Below are positions 16,718 to 25,100 of a DNA stretch of 38,923 bases, one piece after another (within the stretch, counting starts at the first letter, position 1; the number at the start of each line of letters is the position of its first letter). Origin of the DNA: Terriglobia bacterium (GTDB taxonomy: Bacteria > Acidobacteriota > Terriglobia > Bryobacterales > Bryobacteraceae); NCBI GenBank assembly GCA_021324615.1, contig JAJPIT010000035.1, forward strand, positions 1 through 38,923, given 5' to 3'. Both the position numbers and the translations under genes were made by a program. The notes below the pieces were generated by a model. That model saw only the letters and a program-made list of their open reading frames with translations. It did not search any database and was not told the DNA's origin.

Positions 16718-17029
16718 TTATTCCCCCAGTATATCGAGAGCGCCTTGCAGCTCGCTTCTGGCGTGCGGATCCGCCGCATGGTCGATCCCGCGCCGGTAAT
16801 ATTCGCGCGCCTCCTCGATCCGCCCCATTTTTTCCAGGGTCTGGCCGCCGTGAAATTACGCGGCCGAATAAGAGGGATCCTTGGCGACAATCGCGGCGAA
16901 CTCTTCCATCGCCTGCTCGAATTGGCCTGCTTTCACGTATTCCATCGCCAGGCCGTACCGCGCGAAACAGTTGTCCGGGCTTTGCGCCAGCAGGCTGCGC
17001 AGCGCCTCGATTCGGGAATTTGCGTCCAA
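16718..17029 (-). pseudogene. Small TPR protein with an in-frame stop codon
   Basis: Read from a TTG at 17029, the frame encodes DANSRIEALRSLLAQSPDN, a TPR (FARYGLAMEYVKAGQFEQAM), then VAKDPSYSAA and a TAA (16856-16858). The same frame continues without another stop as FHGGQTLEKMGRIEEAREYY to a natural end at 16718. The expected residue at the stop is Tyr, because TPR helices typically read AAYFHGGQTLEK here, so one base change TAT/TAC to TAA explains it. The intact protein would have about 103 residues. It has no signal peptide, so it is probably cytosolic. It is either a fresh nonsense mutation or a base-call error. Confidence 0.72.
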
Positions 17030-17046
17030 AATGTTAGGATACCGCT

Positions 17047-17493
17047 GTGGCGTGCCCCTTTTTCGTACCGGCCGAGCCGCTCGGAGGCGGGCGCTGGCTG
17101 CGCGCGCCGCGCTTCCCGCTGGGCGAGGCATACCGGGGCGTCTGCCAGGCGCGGGCGGAGCCGTTCACGCCCCCGGAGTCCTGGCTGGAGGAGATTTGCA
17201 ACTGCGGCTACGCGCGCCGCCGCTGCGGACGATTCCCGGCCGGCGCCCCCGACGCCGTGCGCTTCTCTCTTCTTGGCGAAGACCATCAGAGCATTCAAAT
17301 CGTCTACATTGTGGAGCGCGATCACGCGCCGCAGTCCCACGGCACGCTGCAATATTGCAAAGCGACCGCCGGACTGTCCCCCGCGGCGGGCCGGTTGGAA
17401 GCCCAGGCGCGGGCCTTCATCGCCGCGCATCTGCGGCGCGCCAGCCAAGAAGGGCGGCAGCCGTCCGGCGCAGAGCTTTCCCGCCGGAGCTAG
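17047..17493 (+). CDS. Cys-rich conserved hypothetical protein, 148 aa
   Basis: Starts at a GTG (17047) with MACPFFVPAEPLGGGRW. The N-terminal third holds Cys3, Cys33, Cys51, Cys53 and Cys60, a spacing that could bind zinc or an iron-sulfur cluster. The segment WLEEICNCGYARRRCGRFP looks like the core of a conserved family I recall from Acidobacteria, without a known function. The C-terminal part is ordinary globular sequence. Its start codon lies only 17 bases from that of the divergent TPR gene, and a GNAT gene follows after 9 bases. Confidence 0.65.
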   Translation: MACPFFVPAEPLGGGRWLRAPRFPLGEAYRGVCQARAEPFTPPESWLEEICNCGYARRRCGRFPAGAPDAVRFSLLGEDHQSIQIVYIVERDHAPQSHGTLQYCKATAGLSPAAGRLEAQARAFIAAHLRRASQEGRQPSGAELSRRS

Positions 17494-17502
17494 GATGGTC
17501 GT

Positions 17503-18480
17503 ATGGCCGCTGCGCCGGACCGGTACGACTCGCCGGTGGTCGACTTGCGTTCGGTTTCCGCCGAAAGCCTGGCGCCGCTGCTTGAAGAAGAGATCGCCGC
17601 CTGGCGCGACGAGCTCGATTGGGATCTGCGCGCTTCCGTCGATCTGGTGCGCCGCTTCGTGCATATGCAGGCGCTCAGCGGATTCGCGCTGCGCCACGGC
17701 CGCGAGGTGTTCGGCTACTCCTACTACGTCTGCGAGGATAGCAAGGGGCTGGTCGGCGACGTCTACGTCAAGCGCCAATATCGCACGGTGGAGGCGGAGA
17801 ACGCGCTGCTTCAAGCCGCCCTCGACGCGATGTGGCGCACGCCGGGAATCCGCCGCGTCGAAGCGCAGTTGATGATGATCACTTCGCCGCTCCGCCGGCC
17901 CGTGCCCCACCCGGCGGTGTTCCGGTCCTTTCCGCGGTGCTTCATGGAAGCGCCGTTGGCCGGAACCGCCCGGCTGCCGGTGAAACGTTTGCCCGGCATC
18001 GACATTCATCGCTGGCACCCGTCGCGGCAGGAGGAGAGCGCCCGCTTGATCGCGGCGGCCTATCGCGGCCACGTCGACAGTTTGATTAACGACCAGTACC
18101 GCTCGGTCACCGGAGCCCGCCGTTTCCTGATGAATATCGTGCAATACCCGGGCTGCGGAACCTTCTATGCCCCGGCCTCCTACGCCGCCGCGGACGCCGC
18201 CTCGGGCGAGTTGCGCGGCGTCTCGCTGGCAAGTCTGGTCTCCCCCGATGTTGGCCACATTACCCAGATCTGCGCCGCCGCATCGGAGCGCGGCCGCGGC
18301 CTGGGCTATGAATTGATGCGCCATTCCCTGCTGGCGCTGGCCGCCCACGGACGCCGCAAGGTGAGTTTGACCGTTACGGCTTCCAATGAAAGCGCGATCC
18401 GCTTATACCGCGGCATGGGCTTCGCCAATATCCGCGATTTCGCGGCCTACGTCTGGGATCCCGCCCCGCCGGCCCAGTAG
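17503..18480 (+). CDS. GNAT-family N-acetyltransferase, 325 aa
   Basis: The C-terminal half (about 165-320) is a GNAT fold: the acetyl-CoA loop is ERGRGLGYELMRHSLLAL, followed by KVSLTVTASNESAIRLYRGM and GFANIRDFAAYVW, the usual last strands. The N-terminal half (1-155) has a similar outline (LQAALDAMWRTPGIRRVEAQ) and may be a second, degenerate GNAT unit. The substrate cannot be told. It is probably co-transcribed with the Cys-rich hypothetical gene upstream. Confidence 0.82.
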   Translation: MAAAPDRYDSPVVDLRSVSAESLAPLLEEEIAAWRDELDWDLRASVDLVRRFVHMQALSGFALRHGREVFGYSYYVCEDSKGLVGDVYVKRQYRTVEAENALLQAALDAMWRTPGIRRVEAQLMMITSPLRRPVPHPAVFRSFPRCFMEAPLAGTARLPVKRLPGIDIHRWHPSRQEESARLIAAAYRGHVDSLINDQYRSVTGARRFLMNIVQYPGCGTFYAPASYAAADAASGELRGVSLASLVSPDVGHITQICAAASERGRGLGYELMRHSLLALAAHGRRKVSLTVTASNESAIRLYRGMGFANIRDFAAYVWDPAPPAQ

Positions 18481-18524
18481 TGACGAACCGGCCGCGGATG
18501 TTAGCTTAGAACAAGTATCTGCTT

Positions 18525-19372
18525 ATGGCTTGGTTCACACGACAGAAACCCGGTGTGCAAGGCGGCGCGGAGGGAGAAAAGAAGGTCCGCACGGAGGGTC
18601 TGTGGCTGAAGTGCGAAAGCTGCGGGCAGATCATCTGGAAAAAGGCGCTCGACGAGAATCATCAGGTTTGCCCCAACTGTGAACATCATTTCCATCTGGA
18701 CGCGCGCGCCCGGCTCGCCCTGCTGTTCGACGGCGGCGTTTATACCGAGCACGACTCTGCGCTGGTCTCCACCGACCCGCTGCGGTTTGCCGACGCCAAA
18801 CCCTACACTGAACGGCTGGCGGCGATGCAGCGCGCCACCTCCCTTTCCGACGCCCTGATTTCCGCCTCCGGCACGCTTGAAGGACGTCCGGTGAACATCT
18901 GCGCGATGGAGTTGAAGTTCATCGGCGGCAGCATGGGCGCTGTGGTCGGCGAAAAGATCACCCGGGCCATCGAGCGCTCCATCGCCGACCGGCATCCGGT
19001 CATCATCGTCTCCGCCTCCGGCGGCGCCAGAATGCAGGAAGGCGCCGTCAGCCTGATGCAGCTCGCAAAGATTTCCGCCGCGCTGATGCGGCTGGTGAAG
19101 CCGGCGTGCCCTACATCAGCGTGATGACCGATCCGACCACCGGCGGCGTCACCGCAAGCTTCGCCATGCTCGGCGACTTGAATCTCGCAGAGCCGGGCGC
19201 GCTGATCGGCTTTGCCGGACCCCGCGTCATCGAGCAGACCATCCGCCAGAAACTGCCTGAAGGGTTTCAGCGAAGCGAGTTTCTGCTGGAGCACGGCTTT
19301 CTGGACGCCGTGGTGAAGCGGTCCGAAATGAAGAACTACATCGCCCGCGCGCTCAACTTTTTCTGCGCCTGA
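18525..19372 (+). CDS. accD: Acetyl-CoA carboxylase carboxyltransferase beta subunit (frame broken by a 1-base deletion)
   Basis: AccD with AccA moves the carboxyl group from biotin to acetyl-CoA, the first step of fatty-acid synthesis. The N-terminal zinc ribbon has Cys30, Cys33, Cys49 and Cys52, followed by the carboxyltransferase core ([20 protein letters not shown]). The first frame dies at 19124 with an unrelated tail. The second frame resumes at about 19098 with [20 protein letters not shown] and runs to 19372. Adding one G at 19097/19098 yields [14 protein letters not shown] and a 282-residue protein, normal for AccD. The gene is essential in most bacteria, so an assembly error is the probable cause. 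Confidence 0.93.
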
Positions 19373-19379
19373 GCCCGCC

Positions 19380-19775
19380 TCAGCTCTTGAAGCGATCGTC
19401 GATTTCCACCTGATAGCCGCTGGCCAGGCGATTGCTTTCGTTGGCCATCCCTACCACCGCCATCAGCTCTGCAAACTGCGCGTCGGTCATGCCGGCCTTG
19501 CGCGCGGCGGCGGTGTGCGAGGCGATGCAGTAGGCGCACTGATTACTGGCGCTGACGGCGACGTAGATCATCTCCTTGGTGAGCGCGTCGAGCGCCCCCG
19601 GAGCCATGATCTGCTTCACCGACTCCCAGGTCCGCCGCAGCGTCGCCGGATCGCGCGCCAGCGCTTTCCAGAAGTTGTTGACGTAGTCGGTCTTTCGGGT
19701 GCGCATGATGTCGTCATAGACCGCGCGCACTTCCTCGCTTGCATCCGAATATTCGATCAGTCCCAGCGTAGCCAT
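19380..19775 (-). CDS. Carboxymuconolactone decarboxylase/AhpD-like protein
   Basis: 131 residues with the AhpD-type redox motif NQCAYCIASH (C-x-x-C-x3-H) in a helical fold, plus MIYVAVSASNQCAYC upstream, which is typical of the family. Such proteins act as peroxidases or are of unknown role. The ATG at 19775 lies only six bases past the 3' CCA of tRNA-Leu on the same strand, so it has no room for a normal ribosome site and the upstream open frame is just the tRNA. It is convergent with accD across seven bases. Confidence 0.88.
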   Translation of the reverse strand: MATLGLIEYSDASEEVRAVYDDIMRTRKTDYVNNFWKALARDPATLRRTWESVKQIMAPGALDALTKEMIYVAVSASNQCAYCIASHTAAARKAGMTDAQFAELMAVVGMANESNRLASGYQVEIDDRFKS

Positions 19776-19781
19776 AGTCCA

Positions 19782-19870
19782 TGGTGCCCGGGGCGGGACT
19801 TGAACCCGCACTCCCGTTGCCGGGAAAAGGATTTTAAGTCCTTTGCGTCTGCCGGTTTCGCCACCCGGGC
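19782..19870 (-). tRNA. tRNA-Leu, anticodon UAA, with encoded CCA
   Basis: The reverse strand folds as a class II tRNA. Acceptor GCCCGGG pairs with CCCGGGC; the D arm is GCG/CGC; the anticodon arm is AAGGA-CTTAAAA-TCCTT with anticodon TAA; the long variable arm is CCCG-GCAA-CGGG; the T arm is GCGGG-TTCAAGT-CCCGC. A discriminator A is followed by an encoded CCA (19782-19784). The mature part is 19785-19870. It decodes UUA and belongs to the class that MnmE/MnmG modify at U34. Confidence 0.95.
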
Positions 19871-19892
19871 AATGCGATTGAACCCCTCAGCC

Positions 19893-19898
19893 ATCATA
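19893..19898 (-). promoter_or_regulatory. Putative -10 element of tRNA-Leu
   Basis: On the minus strand TATGAT (5 of 6 to consensus) ends 22 bases before the tRNA 5' end, a normal distance for a short leader. No good -35 is at 16-18 bases. The rest of the 160-base gap up to 20031 shows nothing else I can name. Confidence 0.4.
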
Positions 19899-20031
19899 GC
19901 CGAGCGGGACTTCAATCCGGCGCCCCCTGGCGGATTCCCGGGCGATTGCGCGAAAGCAAAACAGTCCCCGCAAACCGGCAACATCCCCGCGACTCCGGGA
20001 CAGCCGGCTGCCCGCGCGCCACGCCGGATGC

Positions 20032-20415
20032 TCAGAGCAGCTTCAACGTGGCGACCTTCAGGACGCCGTTCTCCACTTCGCCGGTGACCTCCACCCGGAT
20101 ATCCGTATCACGCTTCGACAATTTCAACGCTTCCACCGCCTTGCGGTTTCCCGCCGCGTCGAAGGGAAGAAACTGAAGGTCGGTCGTATAGATCCCGTAC
20201 CCGCTCTTTTCGCATTGCGGCGCGCGCAGGCACTCGCGTGTATGCGCTTCGGCGGCAAGCATGCCTCCTTGGATCGAGGGCCCGTCCAGCGAGCCGGTGG
20301 AGATCGTTTCCTCGGCTTTCGACGAGCAGTCCTTGTCGAGCAGCACGCCTTTGAATTCAGCGGCCCGCGCAGGTAACACCAACACCGGAACCAGAAACAC
20401 GAACCATCGCAACAT
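20032..20415 (-). CDS. Small secreted protein of unknown function, 127 aa
   Basis: A signal peptide (MLRWFVFLVPVLVLPARAAE) predicts export. The mature part begins FKGVLLDKDCSSKAEE and includes HTRECLRAPQCEKSGYGIYT. The three cysteines, with His, could form a disulfide or metal site. The C-terminal half (DTDIRVEVTGEVENGVLKVA) looks like beta strands of an OB-like fold. I do not know a named family. The gene is upstream of, and divergent from, the TolC gene. Confidence 0.7.
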   Translation of the reverse strand: MLRWFVFLVPVLVLPARAAEFKGVLLDKDCSSKAEETISTGSLDGPSIQGGMLAAEAHTRECLRAPQCEKSGYGIYTTDLQFLPFDAAGNRKAVEALKLSKRDTDIRVEVTGEVENGVLKVATLKLL

Positions 20416-20525
20416 GGCTGAGACCGAGCAGACGCTCTCAGCCGATACTTAACATCCCGCCCCGAACAGTGTCAAGCGCCGGCGGAACCGGACGCGCGGC
20501 CGCTCCCGGCCGGAATGTTCACAGT

Positions 20526-20563
20526 AAAAAATGAGGGCCGCAAAAAGGTTTTGCGCGGCCCTC
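20526..20563 (-). terminator. Intrinsic terminator pointing left, with no obvious gene before it
   Basis: GAGGGCCGC (20533-20541) and GCGGCCCTC (20555-20563) form a perfect 9-base stem. Read on the minus strand, the stem is followed by ATTTTTTAC, a proper T-run (20526-20531). On the plus strand no T-run follows. No minus-strand gene ends to its right, where only the plus-strand tolC begins. The remaining part of the 281-base gap shows no further feature. Confidence 0.6.
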
Positions 20564-20696
20564 GCCTGGAATGGAACAGGGCTAACTGCTGATTGGATCG
20601 CGTATCCGGAATCTGTGTTTCGACAACCCGGCGCCTGCGCGCGTCCGGCGCCGCGCGAAGTTTCTCGCACAGATCCGCGGCGTAAACTTGAAAAGT

Positions 20697-21974
20697 ATGC
20701 CAATACGGGTTCTTTTCCTTTTCTTTACTCTGGCCGGCGCGGCGTTTTGCGAAGTGAAAACGTTGACGCTGCGCGAGGCGGTGGATCTGGCGCTGAAACA
20801 GAATCCCGATTTGATGTTGGCCCGGCTGGACGAGCTGAAGGCGCGCCAGCAGGTGACCATCGCGCGCGATCCGTTCACCCCCAAGGTATACGCCGGCAGC
20901 GGCGCCGCCTGGACCAATGGCTTCCCGGCCAACATCGAGGGCCAGGCGCCGTCCATCGTGCAGCTCCGAACGCAGTGGACTTTGTTTAACCGCTCGCAAA
21001 GCTATCAGATCGCGGCCGAGAAGGAAAACCTGCGCACCGCCCAGATCGATTCGGGAACCAAGCAGGAAGACGTGCTCTACCGCGTGGCCGGATTGTACCT
21101 GGACGCCCAGCAGGCCGAGACCGCGCAGGAAGCGGCGCGGAGCGAAGTGGAAAACCTCTCCAAAGTGCTCGATCTGGTTCAGGCGCGCGTTCAGGAAAAG
21201 CGGGAGTTGCCGATTGAGGCGAGCCGCGCCAAGCTGGCTTTGGAGCGCGCCAAAAACTCGGCGGAGTCCTTCGCGCTGGATGCCTTGAACGCGGAGACGG
21301 CGCTGGCCGTGGCCCTTGGTTTGAATCCCGACGACCGGGTTCGGGCGGCCGGAGAGCCGGCGCAGTTTCCCATCCCGGAATCCGAGGAGCAGACCATCGC
21401 GCGCGCCATCGAGAACAGCCGCGCCTTGAAAAAGCTCGAATCGCAGATGCAGGCGCGGATGCTGGAGATCAAGGGATATCGCGCGCAGCGGCTGCCCAAG
21501 GTGGACGCGATCGCGCAGTATGAACTGTTCGCGAAATACTACTATCAGAACTACTTCACCACCTTCCAGCGCAACAGCGGCCAGCTCGGCGCCTCGATCG
21601 AAGTTCCCCTCCTGGTGGGAAAATCGGCGCGCGCCTATATCGAACAGGCGGACGCGGAACTGGCCAAGCTGCGTATCGAAACCGCCAACACCCGGGCTCA
21701 GATCACTGCCGATCTCCGGCGCGCCTACCAGGAAGTCAAGCGCGCCGAGAGCGCGCGCGATCTGGCGCAGGCCGACCTGGAGCTGGCGCGGGAGCAGGTT
21801 TCGATCAATCTGGCGCAGTACAACGAGGGCCGCCTGCCGATGGCGGCGCTCGAACAGTCGCGCGCGGTGGAAAGCGAAAAGTATCTGGCCCTCTACCAGG
21901 CCCGCAATCTGACCGAACGCGCGCGGCTCAACCTGCTGCATCTCAGCGGCATGCTGGAAACCGCCCTGCGCTAA
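20697..21974 (+). CDS. TolC-family outer-membrane efflux protein
   Basis: Outer-membrane channel component of an efflux or type I secretion system. A signal peptide (MPIRVLFLFFTLAGAAFCE) is followed by the two-fold repeated helical hairpins of the OEP family. Each repeat is visible as a long amphipathic coiled coil (LREAVDLALKQNPDLMLARL in the first half, IARAIENSRALKKLESQMQA in the second). It has 425 residues from the ATG at 20697; the TTG at 20688 would add three. No inner-membrane pump or adaptor gene is adjacent. Its stop codon overlaps that of the convergent gene. Confidence 0.9.
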   Translation: MPIRVLFLFFTLAGAAFCEVKTLTLREAVDLALKQNPDLMLARLDELKARQQVTIARDPFTPKVYAGSGAAWTNGFPANIEGQAPSIVQLRTQWTLFNRSQSYQIAAEKENLRTAQIDSGTKQEDVLYRVAGLYLDAQQAETAQEAARSEVENLSKVLDLVQARVQEKRELPIEASRAKLALERAKNSAESFALDALNAETALAVALGLNPDDRVRAAGEPAQFPIPESEEQTIARAIENSRALKKLESQMQARMLEIKGYRAQRLPKVDAIAQYELFAKYYYQNYFTTFQRNSGQLGASIEVPLLVGKSARAYIEQADAELAKLRIETANTRAQITADLRRAYQEVKRAESARDLAQADLELAREQVSINLAQYNEGRLPMAALEQSRAVESEKYLALYQARNLTERARLNLLHLSGMLETALR

Positions 21975-23320
21975 ATCTGGCCGGGGCGCTTTACGACGCG
22001 CAGATCGCCGCCTTCAAAGGACAGGACCCAGTCGTAGCTGGCCGGGTCGGGCGGGGGAGTTAGTTTACGGTCGAGATCGATGTTCAGACTGTGATCGTTC
22101 CAGACAAGCAGCGCCATGAATAGCGTGTCATAGCCTTCCCACGGATCGTGAAGGAATAATACGCGGCTGCGCGGGGGCGGCTTTGGCGCGGCCTTGATCT
22201 GGGCCAGAGTGATCATCGTCGGCTTGTGCCAATCCAGATAAGCCTGAGTCTGCGCGCGCCAGTACGGCACCGTGTACCAGGCTGCCAGACACGCCAACAC
22301 CAGCGCCGCGGACCATGCGATCCGCGAACGTTTTCCGAACGGGATCGCGAAAAGCGACGCGGCCATCAGCGTCCACGCCAGCAGCGGAAGGTACAGGCCC
22401 GACTGTCCCCGCGGCTGAATCGTAAACGAGATGCCGAGCGTCGCCGTGGTCACCAGCACCCAGCACCACCACAGCTCCAGGCGGCGGGCGATCCAGCAGA
22501 TCGCGGTAAGCGCCAGCCAGCAGAACACCAGCCGGCGGCTGGTGACGAACCAGTGGGAGTAAAACAGATCGTTCCAATAAATCCGGTTGTTCAGCAGGTA
22601 GCGGTGCAGGCTGAAATCGAGCCGATAGCCTTCCTGCTTGGCCAGCGGATTGGGACCCAAAAATTTTCCGACGGTGTAGACGCCCGAAATGGCGCACAAC
22701 AGCAGCGGCAGGCGCAGCCGCCACGGCCTTTCGAACAGCAGTTCATACGCGAGCACCCATACCGAAGCGACCACGGCCAGTTCTTTCGAATCGAGCGCGG
22801 CGATAAAGGCGCAAACCACCAGCGCGGCGCGCGGGATCGAAAGCTCGCCCTGGCGCCGGAAACGCAGATAGAAAAACAGCATCAGCGCGACGAAGAAATA
22901 CGCCAGAATGTCGTAGATCATCGACGTGTTGTAATAGATCGCGAGCATGGAGGCGTGCGCGGTGGCCAGCATCGCCGCCAGCGCCGCGGCGGCGCGCGAT
23001 TGGACCAGCATCAGCGCCACGCCGTAGGTCAGAAAAATATTTCCGGCGATCAGCGCCAGCGCGCCAATGCGAAACGGCAGCGGCGTGAATCCGAAAAAGT
23101 GATAAATCGGCAGGTAGAACATCGCTCCTAAAGGACGATAAGCGGTGGTCCAGAACGTTACGATATCGGCGGCGCTGCGCCAGAAGCCGCGCAGCCAGTA
23201 CTCGCCCGCGTTCATCGGATCGTCGGGAGCGAATCCGGCGCGCAGAGCGGGAATCGCGAACGACAAAAAATACGCCGCGATTGCGGCTGCCGCCAGCCAG
23301 GAAGCAATTCTGCCTTTCAT
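21971..23320 (-). CDS. Multi-spanning membrane protein, GT-C glycosyltransferase-like
   Basis: 449 residues with about ten hydrophobic segments, the first at 8-24. A paired acidic motif, Asp33-Asp34 in GFAPDDPMNAGEYW, sits in the first outer loop, where GT-C enzymes (dolichol-/undecaprenyl-phosphate sugar users) carry their catalytic acid. The C-terminal ~80 residues (from RSRVLFLHDPWEGYD) form a soluble periplasmic-looking domain. The call rests on topology and this motif only, so a different membrane protein is possible. It is followed upstream (to the right) by queA on the same strand after 7 bases. Confidence 0.65.
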   Translation of the reverse strand: MKGRIASWLAAAAIAAYFLSFAIPALRAGFAPDDPMNAGEYWLRGFWRSAADIVTFWTTAYRPLGAMFYLPIYHFFGFTPLPFRIGALALIAGNIFLTYGVALMLVQSRAAAALAAMLATAHASMLAIYYNTSMIYDILAYFFVALMLFFYLRFRRQGELSIPRAALVVCAFIAALDSKELAVVASVWVLAYELLFERPWRLRLPLLLCAISGVYTVGKFLGPNPLAKQEGYRLDFSLHRYLLNNRIYWNDLFYSHWFVTSRRLVFCWLALTAICWIARRLELWWCWVLVTTATLGISFTIQPRGQSGLYLPLLAWTLMAASLFAIPFGKRSRIAWSAALVLACLAAWYTVPYWRAQTQAYLDWHKPTMITLAQIKAAPKPPPRSRVLFLHDPWEGYDTLFMALLVWNDHSLNIDLDRKLTPPPDPASYDWVLSFEGGDLRVVKRPGQI

Positions 23321-23327
23321 CGCTTCT

Positions 23328-24323
23328 TTACAGGATTAACATGCAATCGCCGTAAGAGAAGAACCGGTAGCGCTGCTCCACGGCATGGCGGTAGGCGGCG
23401 AGCGTCAATTCGCGGCCGGCGAAGGCGCAGACCAGCACTAGCAGGCTTGATCGCGGCAGATGAAAGTTCGTGAGCAGCGCGCCGGTGCGGCGGAACTGGA
23501 ATCCCGGATAGATGAACAGGTCGGTTTCCCCGCCGGGGGGACTTTCGATGGCGCGGACGCTGGTGGTGCCTACGGCGATCACGCGGCGCGCGCCGTCCAT
23601 GGCGCGGACGGTTTCCGCAGGAACGACGAAGGATTCCGAATGGAGCCTGGCTTGTTCGATCACCTCGCCGCGCAGCGGCTGGAAGGTGCCCAGGCCGACG
23701 TGCAGCGTCACATGCGCGATCGCCGCTCCGGCCGCGCGGCAGGCTTCCAGGATCTCCGGAGTAAAGTGCAGCCCGGCGGTCGGCGCCGCCACCGATCCCC
23801 GCTCGCGCGCATATACGGTTTGATAACGCTCGCGATCTTCGCGGCGATCCTGGCGGCGGATGTAAGGCGGCAGCGGGACGTGTCCGGTCCGGTCCAGAAC
23901 CTCGAACAGGTCGCCGCGCGGCCGCAGCCGGACGGTCCGCTCGCCAAAGGCGCCGCGCCCGAGGATCTCCACCGTCAGATCGTCCGAAATGAAGATGCGT
24001 TCGCCGCTGCGCATTTTTCGTCCCGGCCGCACCAGCGCTTCCCAGATCAGGCCGTCCGGTGAAATTTGCCGCGTGAGAAACACCTCCACCCGGCCGGTGC
24101 CATGCTCCCGCCGCCCGTAAAGACGCGAGGGAAAAACGCGCGAATCGTTCAGGATGAGGCAGTCGCCGGGCCCCAAATACCCGGGAAGATCGCGGAACCG
24201 CCGATCCTGCCAGGAGGCGGATGCGCGATCGAGCACCAGCATGCGCGCGCCGGCCCGATCTGGCAGGGGTTCCTGCGCGATCAGCTCCTCGGGAAGGTGA
24301 TAATCAAACTCGGAGATCCGCAA
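23328..24323 (-). CDS. queA: S-adenosylmethionine:tRNA ribosyltransferase-isomerase QueA
   Basis: Transfers the ribosyl part of SAM to preQ1-modified tRNA to make epoxyqueuosine. The family sequence is clear along the full length: [49 protein letters not shown] and [20 protein letters not shown]. The start is taken as the TTG at 24323 ([12 protein letters not shown]), the position where relatives begin. An ATG at 24356 in the same frame overlaps the end of the transporter gene. With 331 residues it has the normal size. It sits next to a queuosine-precursor transporter, forming a small queuosine operon. Confidence 0.95.
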   Translation of the reverse strand: MRISEFDYHLPEELIAQEPLPDRAGARMLVLDRASASWQDRRFRDLPGYLGPGDCLILNDSRVFPSRLYGRREHGTGRVEVFLTRQISPDGLIWEALVRPGRKMRSGERIFISDDLTVEILGRGAFGERTVRLRPRGDLFEVLDRTGHVPLPPYIRRQDRREDRERYQTVYARERGSVAAPTAGLHFTPEILEACRAAGAAIAHVTLHVGLGTFQPLRGEVIEQARLHSESFVVPAETVRAMDGARRVIAVGTTSVRAIESPPGGETDLFIYPGFQFRRTGALLTNFHLPRSSLLVLVCAFAGRELTLAAYRHAVEQRYRFFSYGDCMLIL

Positions 24324-24340
24324 ATTCGTCCGGCACTGAG

Positions 24341-25051
24341 TTAAGGCGTTCCCCAATGGAACGGATTGAAGTCGCTTTTGTAATCGAAGGCGTCCAGTCC
24401 CTCGGATCGCTTCAGAAATCCCACCACCGCGTAGGTCACCGGCGTTGCGGCCACTTCATAGGCCACCTTGCCGAAATACGCCGACGCCGCCAGCTTCACC
24501 AGCGTGGACGCCGGAGCCGTGCCGGCAAATCCGATCAGCACCAGAATGACCGTATCGACGAACTGCCCGGTGACGGTGGAGCCGACCGTGCGCGTCCACA
24601 ACATCCGTCCTCCGGTCCACAGCTTCATCTTGGCCAGCGTGAAGGAATTGGTGAATTCGCCGCACCAATACGCCACCAGGCTGGCGACGATCAGCCGCGG
24701 GATCTGGTAAAAAACCGTCGCGAAGGCCTGTTGATTTGGCCAACCCGGCGCGGGCGGAAGCCAAACGGTGATCAAGCCCATCACCGCAAGAAGCGTGTTG
24801 GCCAGAAAACCGATCCAGATGGCGCGCCGCGACGCCGCATAGCCGTAGACCTCGGTGAATACGTCACCGAAAATATAGGTGATCGGGAACAGAAGCTGCG
24901 CTCCGCTGATCACGAAGGGCCCGATCTGGCAGATCTTCTGCCCCACCAGATTGGAAATCAGCAGGACCACGATAAAGACGGCCAGCAGGAGATCGAAGTG
25001 GCGGTACGTCCGCAGATCGCGCGCCTGTGCCGCCGCCGGTTTGTCGGTCAT
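24341..25051 (-). CDS. yhhQ: Queuosine precursor transporter (YhhQ/QueT family)
   Basis: Imports preQ0/preQ1 for queuosine synthesis. The 236 residues hold six or so membrane segments, with the family motifs [41 protein letters not shown] and [19 protein letters not shown]. The start is the ATG at 25051. queA follows 17 bases after the stop (or overlapping, if its ATG is used), which supports the function. A -10-like TAAGAT lies so close upstream that the message may be leaderless. Confidence 0.93.
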   Translation of the reverse strand: MTDKPAAAQARDLRTYRHFDLLLAVFIVVLLISNLVGQKICQIGPFVISGAQLLFPITYIFGDVFTEVYGYAASRRAIWIGFLANTLLAVMGLITVWLPPAPGWPNQQAFATVFYQIPRLIVASLVAYWCGEFTNSFTLAKMKLWTGGRMLWTRTVGSTVTGQFVDTVILVLIGFAGTAPASTLVKLAASAYFGKVAYEVAATPVTYAVVGFLKRSEGLDAFDYKSDFNPFHWGTP

Positions 25052-25060
25052 GGGAATTTC

Positions 25061-25066
25061 ATCTTA
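25061..25066 (-). promoter_or_regulatory. Putative -10 element of yhhQ-queA
   Basis: TAAGAT on the minus strand, the same hexamer as the carD -10, ends 9 bases before the yhhQ ATG. Transcription would then start at or a few bases before the start codon. No clear -35 is seen, so support is moderate to weak. Confidence 0.4.
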
Positions 25067-25100
25067 GCAGCCCGCCGGAACGCCGCCGGGGAGGAAATTC

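Noticed and set aside
15316-17872. Two long plus-strand frames opposite the TPR genes
   Set aside because: They are antisense to secreted TPR proteins with signal peptides and ribosome sites, and show no coherent protein features.
20472-21941. Long minus-strand frame opposite tolC
   Set aside because: Antisense to a full TolC-family protein. It also runs through the leftward terminator, so it is unlikely to be a gene.
25001-25048. preQ1 riboswitch ahead of yhhQ-queA
   Set aside because: The -10-like element is only 9 bases from the start codon and the 50-base gap shows no preQ1-type hairpin with an A-rich tail.
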